Shown piece after piece: positions 8,545 to 16,891 of a stretch of DNA of 64,000 bases. The notes under the pieces were generated by a model. It had not been told where the DNA came from. It did not search any database and worked only from the letters and a program-made list of their open reading frames with translations. Source of the DNA: Alkalibacter rhizosphaerae. Lineage in GTDB: Bacteria > Bacillota > Clostridia > Eubacteriales > Alkalibacteraceae. The position numbers and the translations under genes were made by a program. The DNA is taken from NCBI RefSeq assembly GCF_017352215.1, contig NZ_CP071444.1:434001-498000 (forward strand), given 5' to 3'. Position 1 is the first letter of the stretch; each line of letters begins with the position of its first letter.

Positions 8545-9095
8545 TCTTGGTCTCCTCCCTTTTTCGATCCCGACAATCGATCCTGACAAAAGGACAATGC
8601 CGCCAACGTTTTTGCATCGGTGATCTTTCCTTCCACCAAATAAGAAGACAGTTCTTTCAATGGGATCCGTTCTACGCCCATAAACTCGTCTTCATCCCTG
8701 TTCAGCGTTCCTTCGATCAGGTCATCGGTAAAATAAAGATGGATCACTTCATTGGAAAAGCCCGGGGATGTGTGGATCAAACCTACTTTTTCCATGGACA
8801 GGGCCCGATATCCCGTTTCTTCTTCCAGTTCCCGAAAAGCACAATCTTTTGGATCTTCTCCCGGATCCAGTTTTCCGGCAGGGATCTCCAGCAACTCCGT
8901 CTCCACCGGCTTTCGGAATTGGCGGATCAATATCAGTTCACCTTCATCCAATGCAAGAACCGCACTGGCTCCAGGATGGGTCACGATTTCTCGTTTGGCC
9001 ATCTTCCCATTGGGAAGGCGAACATCTTTGATATGAAGGTCTACAATGATCCCTTTGTATTTGATTTCACTGCTTATGGTCTCTTCCCTAAACAT
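8541..9095 (-). CDS. Nudix hydrolase, ADP-ribose pyrophosphatase type
   Basis: A 184-residue Nudix enzyme. The full Nudix box runs from GKLDPGED to REL-EEETGY around residues 73-95, with REL followed by EEETG in register. The upstream PAG and family pattern (MFREETISSEIKYKGIIVDLHIKDVRLPNGK) match YqkG/NudF ADP-ribose pyrophosphatases, which make AMP and ribose 5-phosphate. Pairing with deoB is biochemically sensible because both feed ribose 5-phosphate, and the pair is common in Clostridia. TAGGAGG precedes ATG 9095. It lies directly behind the nrdR terminator with no room for a separate promoter. Confidence 0.9.
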   Translation of the reverse strand: MFREETISSEIKYKGIIVDLHIKDVRLPNGKMAKREIVTHPGASAVLALDEGELILIRQFRKPVETELLEIPAGKLDPGEDPKDCAFRELEEETGYRALSMEKVGLIHTSPGFSNEVIHLYFTDDLIEGTLNRDEDEFMGVERIPLKELSSYLVEGKITDAKTLAALSFCQDRLSGSKKGGDQE

Positions 9096-9112
9096 ATTCG
9101 GTATTCCTCCTA

Positions 9113-9140
9113 TGAAAAAACCCTGTCTAAACAGGGTTGT
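9113..9140 (-). terminator. Terminator hairpin spanning the nrdR stop
   Basis: Minus-strand AACCCTG-TTTAGA-CAGGGTT followed by six T. The nrdR TAG stop lies in the loop. The Nudix gene's ribosome site begins only a few bases later, so this is either a partial terminator or a translation-sensitive attenuator. Confidence 0.8.
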
Positions 9141-9591
9141 TTTCTTTTATGAGTTTATTCAATTCTTCCATGAAGGTATTCAGATCTTTGAATTGGCGAT
9201 ACACCGATGCAAAACGGACATAGGCCACCTCATCAAGATCTTTCAAGTGCATCATGATTTTTTCACCGATCTCTTTGGATTGAACTTCCCGATCCGAAGA
9301 TTGGTATACTTCCGTTTCAATGGCATTGACGATGGTCTCGATCTGGCTGATGGATACCGGCCTTTTTTCACAGGCCCGCAAAATGCCGTTCATGATTTTA
9401 TTTCGGTCGAAAGGCTCCCGATGCCCTCCCTTTTTAACAACCATCAACGGAATGTCTTCTACTTTTTCATATGTCGTAAAACGCTTGGCGCAGGAGAAAC
9501 ATTCCCTCCGGCGTCGAATCACATTGCCTTCTTCCGTTGGTCTGCTGTCAACTACTTTACTTTCCATGTGGCTGCAATAGGGACATTTCAA
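9127..9591 (-). CDS. nrdR: Transcriptional repressor NrdR
   Basis: NrdR is the zinc-finger plus ATP-cone repressor of ribonucleotide reductase genes. At 154 residues it has the standard length; the zinc ligands are C3, C6, C31 and C34, followed by the ATP-cone ([21 protein letters not shown]). The start is TTG at 9591, preceded by AGGAGG at ideal spacing; no upstream ATG competes. It follows ftsZ by 16 bases. No nrd gene or NrdR box was noticed in the window, so its targets are elsewhere. Confidence 0.95.
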   Translation of the reverse strand: MKCPYCSHMESKVVDSRPTEEGNVIRRRRECFSCAKRFTTYEKVEDIPLMVVKKGGHREPFDRNKIMNGILRACEKRPVSISQIETIVNAIETEVYQSSDREVQSKEIGEKIMMHLKDLDEVAYVRFASVYRQFKDLNTFMEELNKLIKENNPV

Positions 9592-9607
9592 TAGGGCTCC
9601 TCCTAGA

Positions 9608-10666
9608 TCACTTGTTTCGCTTTAAAAAGTTTGGTATGTCAAACTGGTCAAAATGATTGGCGTTTTCCGGTTTTTTAGCTGTTGGTGCCTGAGGACGATA
9701 CGCTTCTGTCGTTTTCTCCGAAAACCCGGTGGCAATGACAGTGATCTTGATTTCGTCTTCCATGCTTTCGTCGATGGCTGCACCAAAAATCACGTTTGCG
9801 TCCGGATCTGCTGCCTCTCTGGCGATTTCCGCCGCTTGGTCCACTTCAAACAAGGTCAAATTGGAACCTCCGGTAATATTCAACAATACCCCGGTTGCCC
9901 CATCGATCTGTGTTTCCAGCAAAGGACTATGGATCGCCTGTTTTGCTGCCTCCACTGCTTTGTTTTCACCGGAAGCAACACCGACGCCCATGTGGGCCAA
10001 TCCGGTATCTTTCATGATCGTCTTGACGTCGGCAAAGTCCAAACTGACCAATCCCGGGATGGCAATAAGATCGGAGATGCCTCGAACACCCTGCAAAAGA
10101 ACGTTGTCCGCCATTTTAAACGCATCCCTTAAAGAAGTGGTCTTGTCTGCCAATTGCAACAACCGATCGTTGGGAATGGTGACCAGGGCATCCACATTTT
10201 CGCTGAGCAACTTGATACCCAATACCGCGTTGTTCATTCGAACTTTCCCCTCAAAAGAAAAGGGTTTGGTTACAACCCCCACCGTCAGGACACCCATCTC
10301 TTTCGCAACTTTTGCAACAATGGGGGCCGCTCCTGTACCGGTGCCTCCGCCCATTCCAGCCGTAACAAAAAGCAGATCCGTCCCTTTGATGGATTCACGC
10401 AATTTATCTTCGCTTTCTTCCGCAGATTTTTGGCCGATTTCCGGGTTTGCACCTGCGCCCAACCCTGCCGTTGTTTTTTCTCCAATTTGAATTCTTTCCT
10501 GGGCCAAAGACAAAGTCAGTGCTTGATTGTCCGTATTGATCACGGCAAAACTGACCCCTTTTAGTCCAGATTCGATCATTCTGTTTACCGCATTGTTTCC
10601 TCCACCGCCTACACCAATTACTTTGATTGATGCAAACTGTTCAAACTCCATATCAAATTGTAACAA
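9608..10666 (-). CDS. ftsZ: Cell division GTPase FtsZ (TTG start)
   Basis: FtsZ polymerises into the septal Z-ring. The tubulin signature [10 protein letters not shown] is at about residues 105-114, preceded by [17 protein letters not shown], and the C-terminal conserved peptide [11 protein letters not shown] is intact. The predicted start is TTG 10666: GGGAGG lies seven bases upstream, giving the N-terminus [18 protein letters not shown] that resembles clostridial FtsZ. ATG 10672 sits directly against the ribosome site and is less likely. The gene follows sbp; ftsA, which usually precedes ftsZ in many bacteria, is missing here. Length 352 residues, with a short linker. Confidence 0.96.
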   Translation of the reverse strand: MLQFDMEFEQFASIKVIGVGGGGNNAVNRMIESGLKGVSFAVINTDNQALTLSLAQERIQIGEKTTAGLGAGANPEIGQKSAEESEDKLRESIKGTDLLFVTAGMGGGTGTGAAPIVAKVAKEMGVLTVGVVTKPFSFEGKVRMNNAVLGIKLLSENVDALVTIPNDRLLQLADKTTSLRDAFKMADNVLLQGVRGISDLIAIPGLVSLDFADVKTIMKDTGLAHMGVGVASGENKAVEAAKQAIHSPLLETQIDGATGVLLNITGGSNLTLFEVDQAAEIAREAADPDANVIFGAAIDESMEDEIKITVIATGFSEKTTEAYRPQAPTAKKPENANHFDQFDIPNFLKRNK

Positions 10667-10696
10667 TTTCATACCTCCCGGAAAATTATTTGTGCA

Positions 10697-11047
10697 TCAT
10701 CGATGATATCTCTCTTCCAATCGCTTCAGCATGATTCGTCTTATGATTGCAAAATTTTGGAACATTCTGGTACCAAATGTGAAAATCGCCGCATAATATA
10801 AGGGAATGCCCACCCGGTCTCCAAAATAAGCCAAAAACGTAGCGATCAAAACATTTCCGAAAAACCCGGAAACAAAAATATGTGTGTCGAATTTGTCTTC
10901 CATTTCCGCCCGCAAACCACCAAATACTGAATCCAAAGATGCCAACAAGGCAATAGACATGTAGGAAGTGTACGAAGCCGGAAGGTCGATGGGCAAAACA
11001 AATCCGATCAAAATCCCCAATGCCAATCCCAATACAGCCAAAATCAT
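10697..11047 (-). CDS. sbp: Small basic protein (DUF1290) of the division cluster
   Basis: A 116-residue membrane protein with about three to four hydrophobic segments (MILAVLGLALGILIGFVL, YMSIALLASLDSVFGGLRAEMEDKFD, FGNVLIATFLAYFGDRVGIPLYYAAIFTFGTRMFQN) ending in a basic tail. It matches the 'small basic protein' found between divIB/ftsQ and ftsZ in Firmicutes and Actinobacteria; its molecular role is not established. Start 11047 is chosen by an AAAGGGGAT site; the longer reading frame would run into the DUF881 gene. Confidence 0.85.
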   Translation of the reverse strand: MILAVLGLALGILIGFVLPIDLPASYTSYMSIALLASLDSVFGGLRAEMEDKFDTHIFVSGFFGNVLIATFLAYFGDRVGIPLYYAAIFTFGTRMFQNFAIIRRIMLKRLEERYHR

Positions 11048-11072
11048 TACGGGTCGATCCCCTTTCCAAACA

Positions 11073-11777
11073 TTACAAATTGTCTCTGCTGGCGATAACG
11101 ATCCGGTCTTTCTCCGCAACTTTCACCATGATGTCCCAGTGTCGGAGCAGTTGAACGATGCTGTCCTGGGATTCCAAGCCAGCGTACAGCTTCTCCTTGT
11201 CGCCAATGGCTTCGATGATGAATGGAGTACCGGCAACAAAGTCATCCACATAAATTACTGGTCCTGCACAATCGATCTTCGAATCCCACGTCAGACGATA
11301 TCCGTTGATCGCAATGATTTCAGCCCCATTTGTTTTCAACTCGTTGATGATTTCCAAAACATCACTGTTGTGGATGATGAAATTGTTGATGTTCTCCCCC
11401 GGTTCCAAGATCCGGGTGCTGTCGGCCAATTCGATGCGAACACCCTGGCCTGCGACATCCAACTTTCCTGTAATTATATCATATTTAGACAATTCGTTGT
11501 ACAATTCATTTTCCAATGCATCATAATCCGGTTCTTCCACCTGGTAACTGTCCAGTCGACTTTGCAGTTCATCAACTTTTTGTTCCAATTCTTCATTTCG
11601 AAGCTTATACTGATTGATTTCGTTTTGAAAACTATGGATGGTTTTTGCCGTAACGATCCCAGTCCAACCTTCCCTTTCCCTGGTGGTATTCATGAAAAAT
11701 ACAGAGATGAAGATGCCCAAAAACGCAAAGATGAAAAACAGGAAAAATTTCGTCCTATTCCACTTCATCCTTCTCAT
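11073..11777 (-). CDS. DUF881 membrane-anchored protein, copy 1
   Basis: A 234-residue protein with one N-terminal transmembrane helix (FFLFFIFAFLGIFISVFF), a coiled-coil stretch (about residues 45-100), and an extracellular DUF881 domain (GQGVRIELAD, NNFIIHNSDVLEIINELKTNGAEIIAINGYRL). The domain is a standard neighbour of ftsQ and ftsZ in Gram-positive division clusters, with unknown function. It overlaps the second copy by four bases and probably arose by tandem duplication, though the copies are now only distantly alike. Confidence 0.87.
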   Translation of the reverse strand: MRRMKWNRTKFFLFFIFAFLGIFISVFFMNTTREREGWTGIVTAKTIHSFQNEINQYKLRNEELEQKVDELQSRLDSYQVEEPDYDALENELYNELSKYDIITGKLDVAGQGVRIELADSTRILEPGENINNFIIHNSDVLEIINELKTNGAEIIAINGYRLTWDSKIDCAGPVIYVDDFVAGTPFIIEAIGDKEKLYAGLESQDSIVQLLRHWDIMVKVAEKDRIVIASRDNL

Positions 11778-12484
11778 TCCCTTTCCACTGGTTTGGCATA
11801 TCGATAAACAATGGCGCTTTGATATGCTTCCACGACCAAATCAGGAACATCCTCAATGGATACGCTGATGTAATTGGCACGCATGATGTCGGCGATCCCC
11901 GCCCTTATCAGTACAGCGGAACGAAGGGTTTTTGTATCACCGATCACCTTGAAAACAAAAGGCCTGGAGTGTTTTTTTCCGTTGATGTTGATGTGGCTTC
12001 CCGCCAATCGGATCTCCGACGTACTGATGATCCGCTCTCCGTTGATGGAGATGGCTTCTGCTCCTGCTGCATTTAGTTCATTGACCATCAACAGCAATAA
12101 TTCCGAATTGTATAGAAATGGGTCGAAGCCATCGTTTTCAACGCTTTCGTAATCCAGTGTTATTTGGATCCCCGGTCCAGACACTTCCGTTTGTCCGGAA
12201 TAAAGTTTTGCATTGTTTACATCGGATAGGAGCTTCTCGATGTATCGATTATTGTCGGCAGCCAGTGCTTCAAAGTCCCGGATCTCCGTTTCTAAAACGG
12301 AAGCTCTGGAAGATAATTCCTGGTTTTCTTTTTTTACTTGATTCAACTCGACCAGCAGTTCATCCGCCCTTTGTGTACTGACCAAACCGCCCATGTTCCC
12401 GATGGTTTGCAGTTGGGTGGCCAGCATGATCCCTATTATGGCACATATGATGGCTATTTCCGGTCTTCCTATGAATTTTTTCAA
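11774..12484 (-). CDS. DUF881 membrane-anchored protein, copy 2
   Basis: This 236-residue protein repeats the architecture of its downstream neighbour: an N-terminal membrane helix (IAIICAIIGIMLATQLQT), a coiled coil at about residues 40-80, then DUF881 (GPGIQITLDYESVENDG, SELLLLMVNELNAAGAEAISINGERI). It begins 16 bases after ftsQ. Position suggests a role at the septum outside the membrane, but no biochemical function is known for the family. Confidence 0.87.
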   Translation of the reverse strand: MKKFIGRPEIAIICAIIGIMLATQLQTIGNMGGLVSTQRADELLVELNQVKKENQELSSRASVLETEIRDFEALAADNNRYIEKLLSDVNNAKLYSGQTEVSGPGIQITLDYESVENDGFDPFLYNSELLLLMVNELNAAGAEAISINGERIISTSEIRLAGSHININGKKHSRPFVFKVIGDTKTLRSAVLIRAGIADIMRANYISVSIEDVPDLVVEAYQSAIVYRYAKPVERE

Positions 12485-12500
12485 TTATTTCTCTCCTTCA

Positions 12501-13259
12501 TCACCTGGGTGTAAAAGTGGGGTTCCCCCCATGGGTTAGATCAATTACCATTCTATCATCTTTTTCTCTCAGGTATGTAAACAAAAAGTCAATTTTTGAT
12601 TTCATATTCTCACTGCCTGCCGTTTTGATCAGACTTTCCCCTTTAGTATACAAATGCAATTGGCCGTCTTCCGTCACATTGATCTCTGCAACGAAAGTCA
12701 GCAAGTCTTCCTTTTGAAGGATCTTAAGCGCTGCCAGGACATCTTTCCCCAACCAGGACGGTGTCGTTTGAAAAGGGTCCGTCTCGTCCACCTTGCTGAC
12801 GATGGCCTCCAATCCAGTGATCCATACCAGGTCCCATCGATCCGGACTTTTCGTTTTTTCCGCCACCACTCCATCCATGTCGATGTATGCGTACCCTTCC
12901 GTCCATTTCAATATTGCTGCCGGTTCTCGTGGAGTAATGTATACTTTGATCCGATTTGGAAAAACGCGTACGATGCTTGTGTTTTTGACATATCCCAGCT
13001 GGTTCAGATTTTTTGCCGCCTGCCCTGTATCCATCATGAGGATATGCTCTCCCACCCTTAGTTCAGATCGTTCCAGCAATTGATTTTCTTCCAAATATTC
13101 GTAATCTATAAATTCAATGGATCTCACTAAAAAAATATCCGTCAAAAAAACAAGACAACCCATCCCAACCAAAACAAGGGAGACGATCAAAAATCGGATG
13201 ACATTTCTTCTTTTCTTGATCCTGGCTTCCTTCCTTCGCTGGGAACCGTCAACGCTCAT
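12501..13259 (-). CDS. ftsQ: Cell division protein FtsQ/DivIB
   Basis: A bitopic division protein of 252 residues. A basic cytoplasmic head (residues 1-18) is followed by one membrane helix (FLIVSLVLVGMGCLVFLTDIFLV), a POTRA domain (RSIEFIDYEYLEENQLLERSELRVGEHIL) and the FtsQ beta domain (FPNRIKVYITPREPAAILKW). With FtsL and DivIC it forms the trimer that activates septal wall synthesis. ATG 13259 overlaps the murG stop by eleven bases and has an AGGA site. Confidence 0.9.
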   Translation of the reverse strand: MSVDGSQRRKEARIKKRRNVIRFLIVSLVLVGMGCLVFLTDIFLVRSIEFIDYEYLEENQLLERSELRVGEHILMMDTGQAAKNLNQLGYVKNTSIVRVFPNRIKVYITPREPAAILKWTEGYAYIDMDGVVAEKTKSPDRWDLVWITGLEAIVSKVDETDPFQTTPSWLGKDVLAALKILQKEDLLTFVAEINVTEDGQLHLYTKGESLIKTAGSENMKSKIDFLFTYLREKDDRMVIDLTHGGNPTFTPR

Positions 13260-14382
13260 GCTGTCCTCGCTCCAGCAATGGTTTTATAGCATGGTAAAAC
13301 AGTTCTTCTGCTCCCTCCACCGCCACTTTTTCCACATTTGCCTTCATTTCTATCAATTGTTCCGGATGTTTTGCCCACTCTTCCAGTTGGTTCTTCAGCA
13401 GGAACGGCTCTTCTTTCAGGTCGGCATCCAGGATCAATGCTCCACCGCCTTTTTCCGTAATGCTCTTGGCGTTGAATTCCTGGTGGTTCCCTGTCGCATG
13501 TGGATAAGGCACAAAAATGGCCGGTATTCCAGAAGCAGCGATCTCCGCAACACTCATGGCACCCGCCCTGGACACGGCCACATCCGACAAGGCCATGATC
13601 TCGTGCATCACGTCGGAGTAGCTTAGTATCTTACACCAATTCGACTTGTCTGGATCCAATCCCTTATCCAACATTGATTGATAAAAGTCATCATAACGCT
13701 GTTTGCCGGTGATGTGGATCAATCGGATACTGGGATCATCCGGTGGATTTGTCAACCAATACATCACTGCATTGTTTAAGGTAGTCGCTCCCAAACTGCC
13801 GCCGACGGATAAAACGATGAAATCATCGGCTCCATAACCGTATTTTTCCCTCAAAGTTTTTCGGTCGCCCTGAAAAAAGGCTTTCCGCACTGGATTTCCA
13901 CACAAAAAAACTTTTTCTTCTTGAGGAAACCACTTCGTCGCCTCCGGAAAACTCACACCGATCTTATCAACGAACCTGGATAACAGCCGATTTGTCGCTC
14001 CAGGATATGCATTTTGCTCATGTATGACCGTAGGGATGTTCTTTCGGGCAGCCAACAGCAACAAGGGTCCGCAGACGTAGCCACCCATGCCAATAACCAA
14101 ATCCGGGTCGAAGGATCTCAAGAGTTTTCTGGCATCTCCCATACCCAGGAGCAATTCCTTGATGCTTTGAACGGTCCCCATAGAGATTTTGCGTTCAAAC
14201 CCCTTCACTCGAATGGTTTCCAGGGGATATCCGGCATTGGGCACGATCGTCGTTTCCATACCCCGATCCGTCCCTACAAACCGAATGTCTGCTTCGGGAT
14301 ATTTTTCTTTCAACATATCGGCCAATGCCAAACCAGGATAAATATGTCCACCGGTTCCACCGGCACCAATCAAAATTTTCAT
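13249..14382 (-). CDS. murG: UDP-GlcNAc:lipid I GlcNAc transferase MurG
   Basis: MurG adds GlcNAc to lipid I to make lipid II at the inner face of the membrane. The 377-residue protein begins MKILIGAGGTGGHIYPGLALA, with the G-loop HIYP, and carries VIHEQNAYPGATNR, the second G-loop SVGGSLGA and the UDP-GlcNAc site SRAGAMSVAEIAASGIPAIFVPYPHATGNHQ. ATG 14382 has an AAAAGGAGC site and overlaps ftsW by four bases; the reading frame is open much farther upstream but only inside ftsW. Confidence 0.97.
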   Translation of the reverse strand: MKILIGAGGTGGHIYPGLALADMLKEKYPEADIRFVGTDRGMETTIVPNAGYPLETIRVKGFERKISMGTVQSIKELLLGMGDARKLLRSFDPDLVIGMGGYVCGPLLLLAARKNIPTVIHEQNAYPGATNRLLSRFVDKIGVSFPEATKWFPQEEKVFLCGNPVRKAFFQGDRKTLREKYGYGADDFIVLSVGGSLGATTLNNAVMYWLTNPPDDPSIRLIHITGKQRYDDFYQSMLDKGLDPDKSNWCKILSYSDVMHEIMALSDVAVSRAGAMSVAEIAASGIPAIFVPYPHATGNHQEFNAKSITEKGGGALILDADLKEEPFLLKNQLEEWAKHPEQLIEMKANVEKVAVEGAEELFYHAIKPLLERGQHER

Positions 14383-15506
14383 AACCTGCTCCTTTTCGGC
14401 GTTATATGCTTCGAGATATTTAATAAGATACCCATTCCTCCCATGAGAAAAACAACAGAAGATCCGCCGGCACTTATAAATGGCAACGAGATCCCGGTTA
14501 CGGGGATCAGCTTGGTAACGACTGCCACGTTGATGATCACCTGCAGTCCCACCAATACTACCAAACCAAAAGCCAGCAGGGAACTGAATGTGTCCGGCGC
14601 ATCCATGGATACCTTGATCCCCCGCCAGATCAGTATCAGAAACAGTATGAGAATGACCAGGGTACCGATCAGACCCAGCTCTTCTCCTATATGAGCAAAA
14701 ATAAAATCGTTTTGGGGTTCCGGCAAAAAAAACATTTTTTGCTTGCCATTTCCCAAACCCTGTCCAAAAACGCCTCCGGAACCCAGCGCCAAAATAGATT
14801 GTCTTGGCTGCCATCCCGTACCCATGGCGTTGGATTCTGCAGACAAAAAGTCATCCCACCGGTCTCTTCTCCAGGTAAATAGGATCTGGTAGACCGCCGT
14901 CATTCCGATCCCCACCAACAGGCCGATCAAATGAAACAAGTTTCCTCCTGCAGCAAAAAGCATGGCCAGGATCAGACCTGCGATAATAATGGCCGTACTA
15001 AGATTTGGTTGTTTGGCTATGATGCCGCTGAAGGCTCCCATCAGCAGGAGATACGGTAAAAATCCGACCTTGAAGCTACGCACCTGATCTTTGATTTTTG
15101 TCAAGGAAGCAGCCATATAAATGATGACCGCAATTTTGGCGATCTCTGATGTCTGCAATGTAAATCCGAAGATCTTGATCCAACGATAGGCCCCGTTGGA
15201 ATAATGACCGATCCCTGGAACGAATACCAACACCAGGGAAACAAAAGAGATCACCAGTAGAATGGTGGCATATCGCTGATATATTTTGTAGGGGATCATG
15301 GAAGCTGCAAACATGACAAAAAGACCTGCCAATGCATATCCAAACTGCTTTTGGAAGATCGTGTACTGATCGTTGTAAATGGCGCCGGATTGATAGATGC
15401 TGGCGCTGAAAACCATGATGACGCCGATTCCAGTCAACGCTATGATGCAAAAAGTGATCCAGAAATCGCCGGAATACAATTTTTTCTTTTTTTTCTCTGC
15501 GTTCAT
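14379..15506 (-). CDS. ftsW: Septal peptidoglycan glycosyltransferase FtsW
   Basis: A SEDS-family polymerase of 375 residues with about ten membrane helices. Recognisable are the family loop YRWIKIFGFTLQTSEIAKIAVI (GxxxxQPSE region, here LQTSE), the catalytic-region loop DRWDDFLSAESNAMGTGWQPRQSILALGSGG and KLIPVTGISLPFISAGGSS. It makes glycan strands from lipid II together with the transpeptidase encoded upstream. Start 15506 has AGGTGA at good spacing; a GTG at 15521 is less likely. Position between murD and murG favours ftsW over its elongation paralogue rodA. Confidence 0.93.
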   Translation of the reverse strand: MNAEKKKKKLYSGDFWITFCIIALTGIGVIMVFSASIYQSGAIYNDQYTIFQKQFGYALAGLFVMFAASMIPYKIYQRYATILLVISFVSLVLVFVPGIGHYSNGAYRWIKIFGFTLQTSEIAKIAVIIYMAASLTKIKDQVRSFKVGFLPYLLLMGAFSGIIAKQPNLSTAIIIAGLILAMLFAAGGNLFHLIGLLVGIGMTAVYQILFTWRRDRWDDFLSAESNAMGTGWQPRQSILALGSGGVFGQGLGNGKQKMFFLPEPQNDFIFAHIGEELGLIGTLVILILFLILIWRGIKVSMDAPDTFSSLLAFGLVVLVGLQVIINVAVVTKLIPVTGISLPFISAGGSSVVFLMGGMGILLNISKHITPKRSRL

Positions 15507-15530
15507 ATTCGTCACCTGCACTGCTTCCCT

Positions 15531-16877
15531 TTACAATTGTTCCACCAGTTCCTTAAAGCGGGTTCCCCGCACTTCGTAGTTTTCGAACATGTCCCAACTG
15601 GCACAGGCCGGAGACAACAATACTGCGTCACCCGTTTGGGCAGTCTGTGCACTTCTTTTTACCGCTTCCTCCAGAGAAGAACATATTTCCACGTCTGTAA
15701 AATCCAATTGGAGCGCTTGTTCCTTGATTTTGGCTGCTGTTTCTCCGATCAAAAAAACCTTTTTGACCCTTCCGTGAAACTGCTGGATCCATTCCTTGTA
15801 ATCTGCATTTTTGTCATATCCGCCGGCGATCAACACAACTGGAGCATTCATGGCTTTTAATGCAATGATACCTGCATCCGTATTGGTTCCTTTGGAATCA
15901 TTGTAATAGAAAACGCCGTTTCGGCTGCCCACATATTCGATTCGATGTTCCACGCCGCCAAATTTGCGAATGGCCGATCGAATATGTCCGACCGGGACAC
16001 CCATGAAAAAAGCACCTGCAGCCGCAGCTAAAATATTTTGTACGTTATGTATTCCCGGAACCTTCAATTCATTCAACCCCATCAAATCCAGCGTTTCGTT
16101 GTCCCTGGATAGCATGATCCGCTCTCCTGCAACGAATGCACCATCCTTCACCGGTCCTTTTGTACTGAAATAGAGGATCCTGCACTTCAAGTTTACCGAT
16201 GCCTTTTGGATCAGAGGATCTTCCCGGTTGAGCAATGCAAAATCCATTGAGTCACAGTTTTTAAAAATATTCATTTTTGCGTCGATATAAGCATCCATGG
16301 TATGATGCCGATCCAAGTGATCTGGTGTGATGTTCAAGATCATTCCCAATTTCACCCGAAAGTCATCGATGGATTCCAGTTGAAAACTGGATAATTCCAC
16401 AACAACAAGATCATCCTCGTCTACAAGATCCACCAGATCCATCAATGGATATCCGATGTTACCCGCCAAATACACACTGGAGCCGCTTTCTTTGAAAATT
16501 TCATATACCAGGGTGGTCGTCGTGGTTTTTCCATTGGTCCCTGTGATCCCAACCATGGGCGCCTTGATAAAACGATATGCCAACTCGATTTCCCCTACGA
16601 TAGGGATCCCCAGTTGTCGCACGACATCTACTAAAGGAAGATCTGTCGGAACTCCCGGACTGATGATGGCTTCATCCACGGCCTCAACATCTTTCAGCTT
16701 CCAATCATCTTCTAGGAGACGAATTTTCCATTTTTTTGCCACATCTTCCCATTCCGACTGACGGATAACTTTTCTCGCATTTTTATCGTAGACCACGATG
16801 TCATGTCCCATCTCCAGCATTTTTTTTGCGCAAGCCAGTCCACTTTTTCCCATGCCAATGATCAGTTTCACTTCCAT
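15531..16877 (-). CDS. murD: UDP-N-acetylmuramoyl-L-alanine--D-glutamate ligase
   Basis: MurD adds D-glutamate to UDP-MurNAc-L-Ala. The 448-residue protein has an N-terminal Rossmann-like UDP-binding domain (IIGMGKSGLACAKKM), the ATP-binding GITGTNGKTTTTTLVYEI at about residues 110-127, NITPDHLDRHHTMDAYIDAK and the C-terminal LSPACASWDMFENYEVRG typical of MurD. Start 16877 follows a perfect GGAGGTGCA site. It is 14 bases from mraY. Confidence 0.96.
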   Translation of the reverse strand: MEVKLIIGMGKSGLACAKKMLEMGHDIVVYDKNARKVIRQSEWEDVAKKWKIRLLEDDWKLKDVEAVDEAIISPGVPTDLPLVDVVRQLGIPIVGEIELAYRFIKAPMVGITGTNGKTTTTTLVYEIFKESGSSVYLAGNIGYPLMDLVDLVDEDDLVVVELSSFQLESIDDFRVKLGMILNITPDHLDRHHTMDAYIDAKMNIFKNCDSMDFALLNREDPLIQKASVNLKCRILYFSTKGPVKDGAFVAGERIMLSRDNETLDLMGLNELKVPGIHNVQNILAAAAGAFFMGVPVGHIRSAIRKFGGVEHRIEYVGSRNGVFYYNDSKGTNTDAGIIALKAMNAPVVLIAGGYDKNADYKEWIQQFHGRVKKVFLIGETAAKIKEQALQLDFTDVEICSSLEEAVKRSAQTAQTGDAVLLSPACASWDMFENYEVRGTRFKELVEQL

Positions 16878-16891
16878 TGCACCTCCAGGTG

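Noticed and set aside
11073-12484. Possibility that the two DUF881 genes are one gene split by a frameshift
   Set aside because: Each has its own start, membrane helix, coiled coil and complete DUF881 domain, joined by a normal ATGA overlap.
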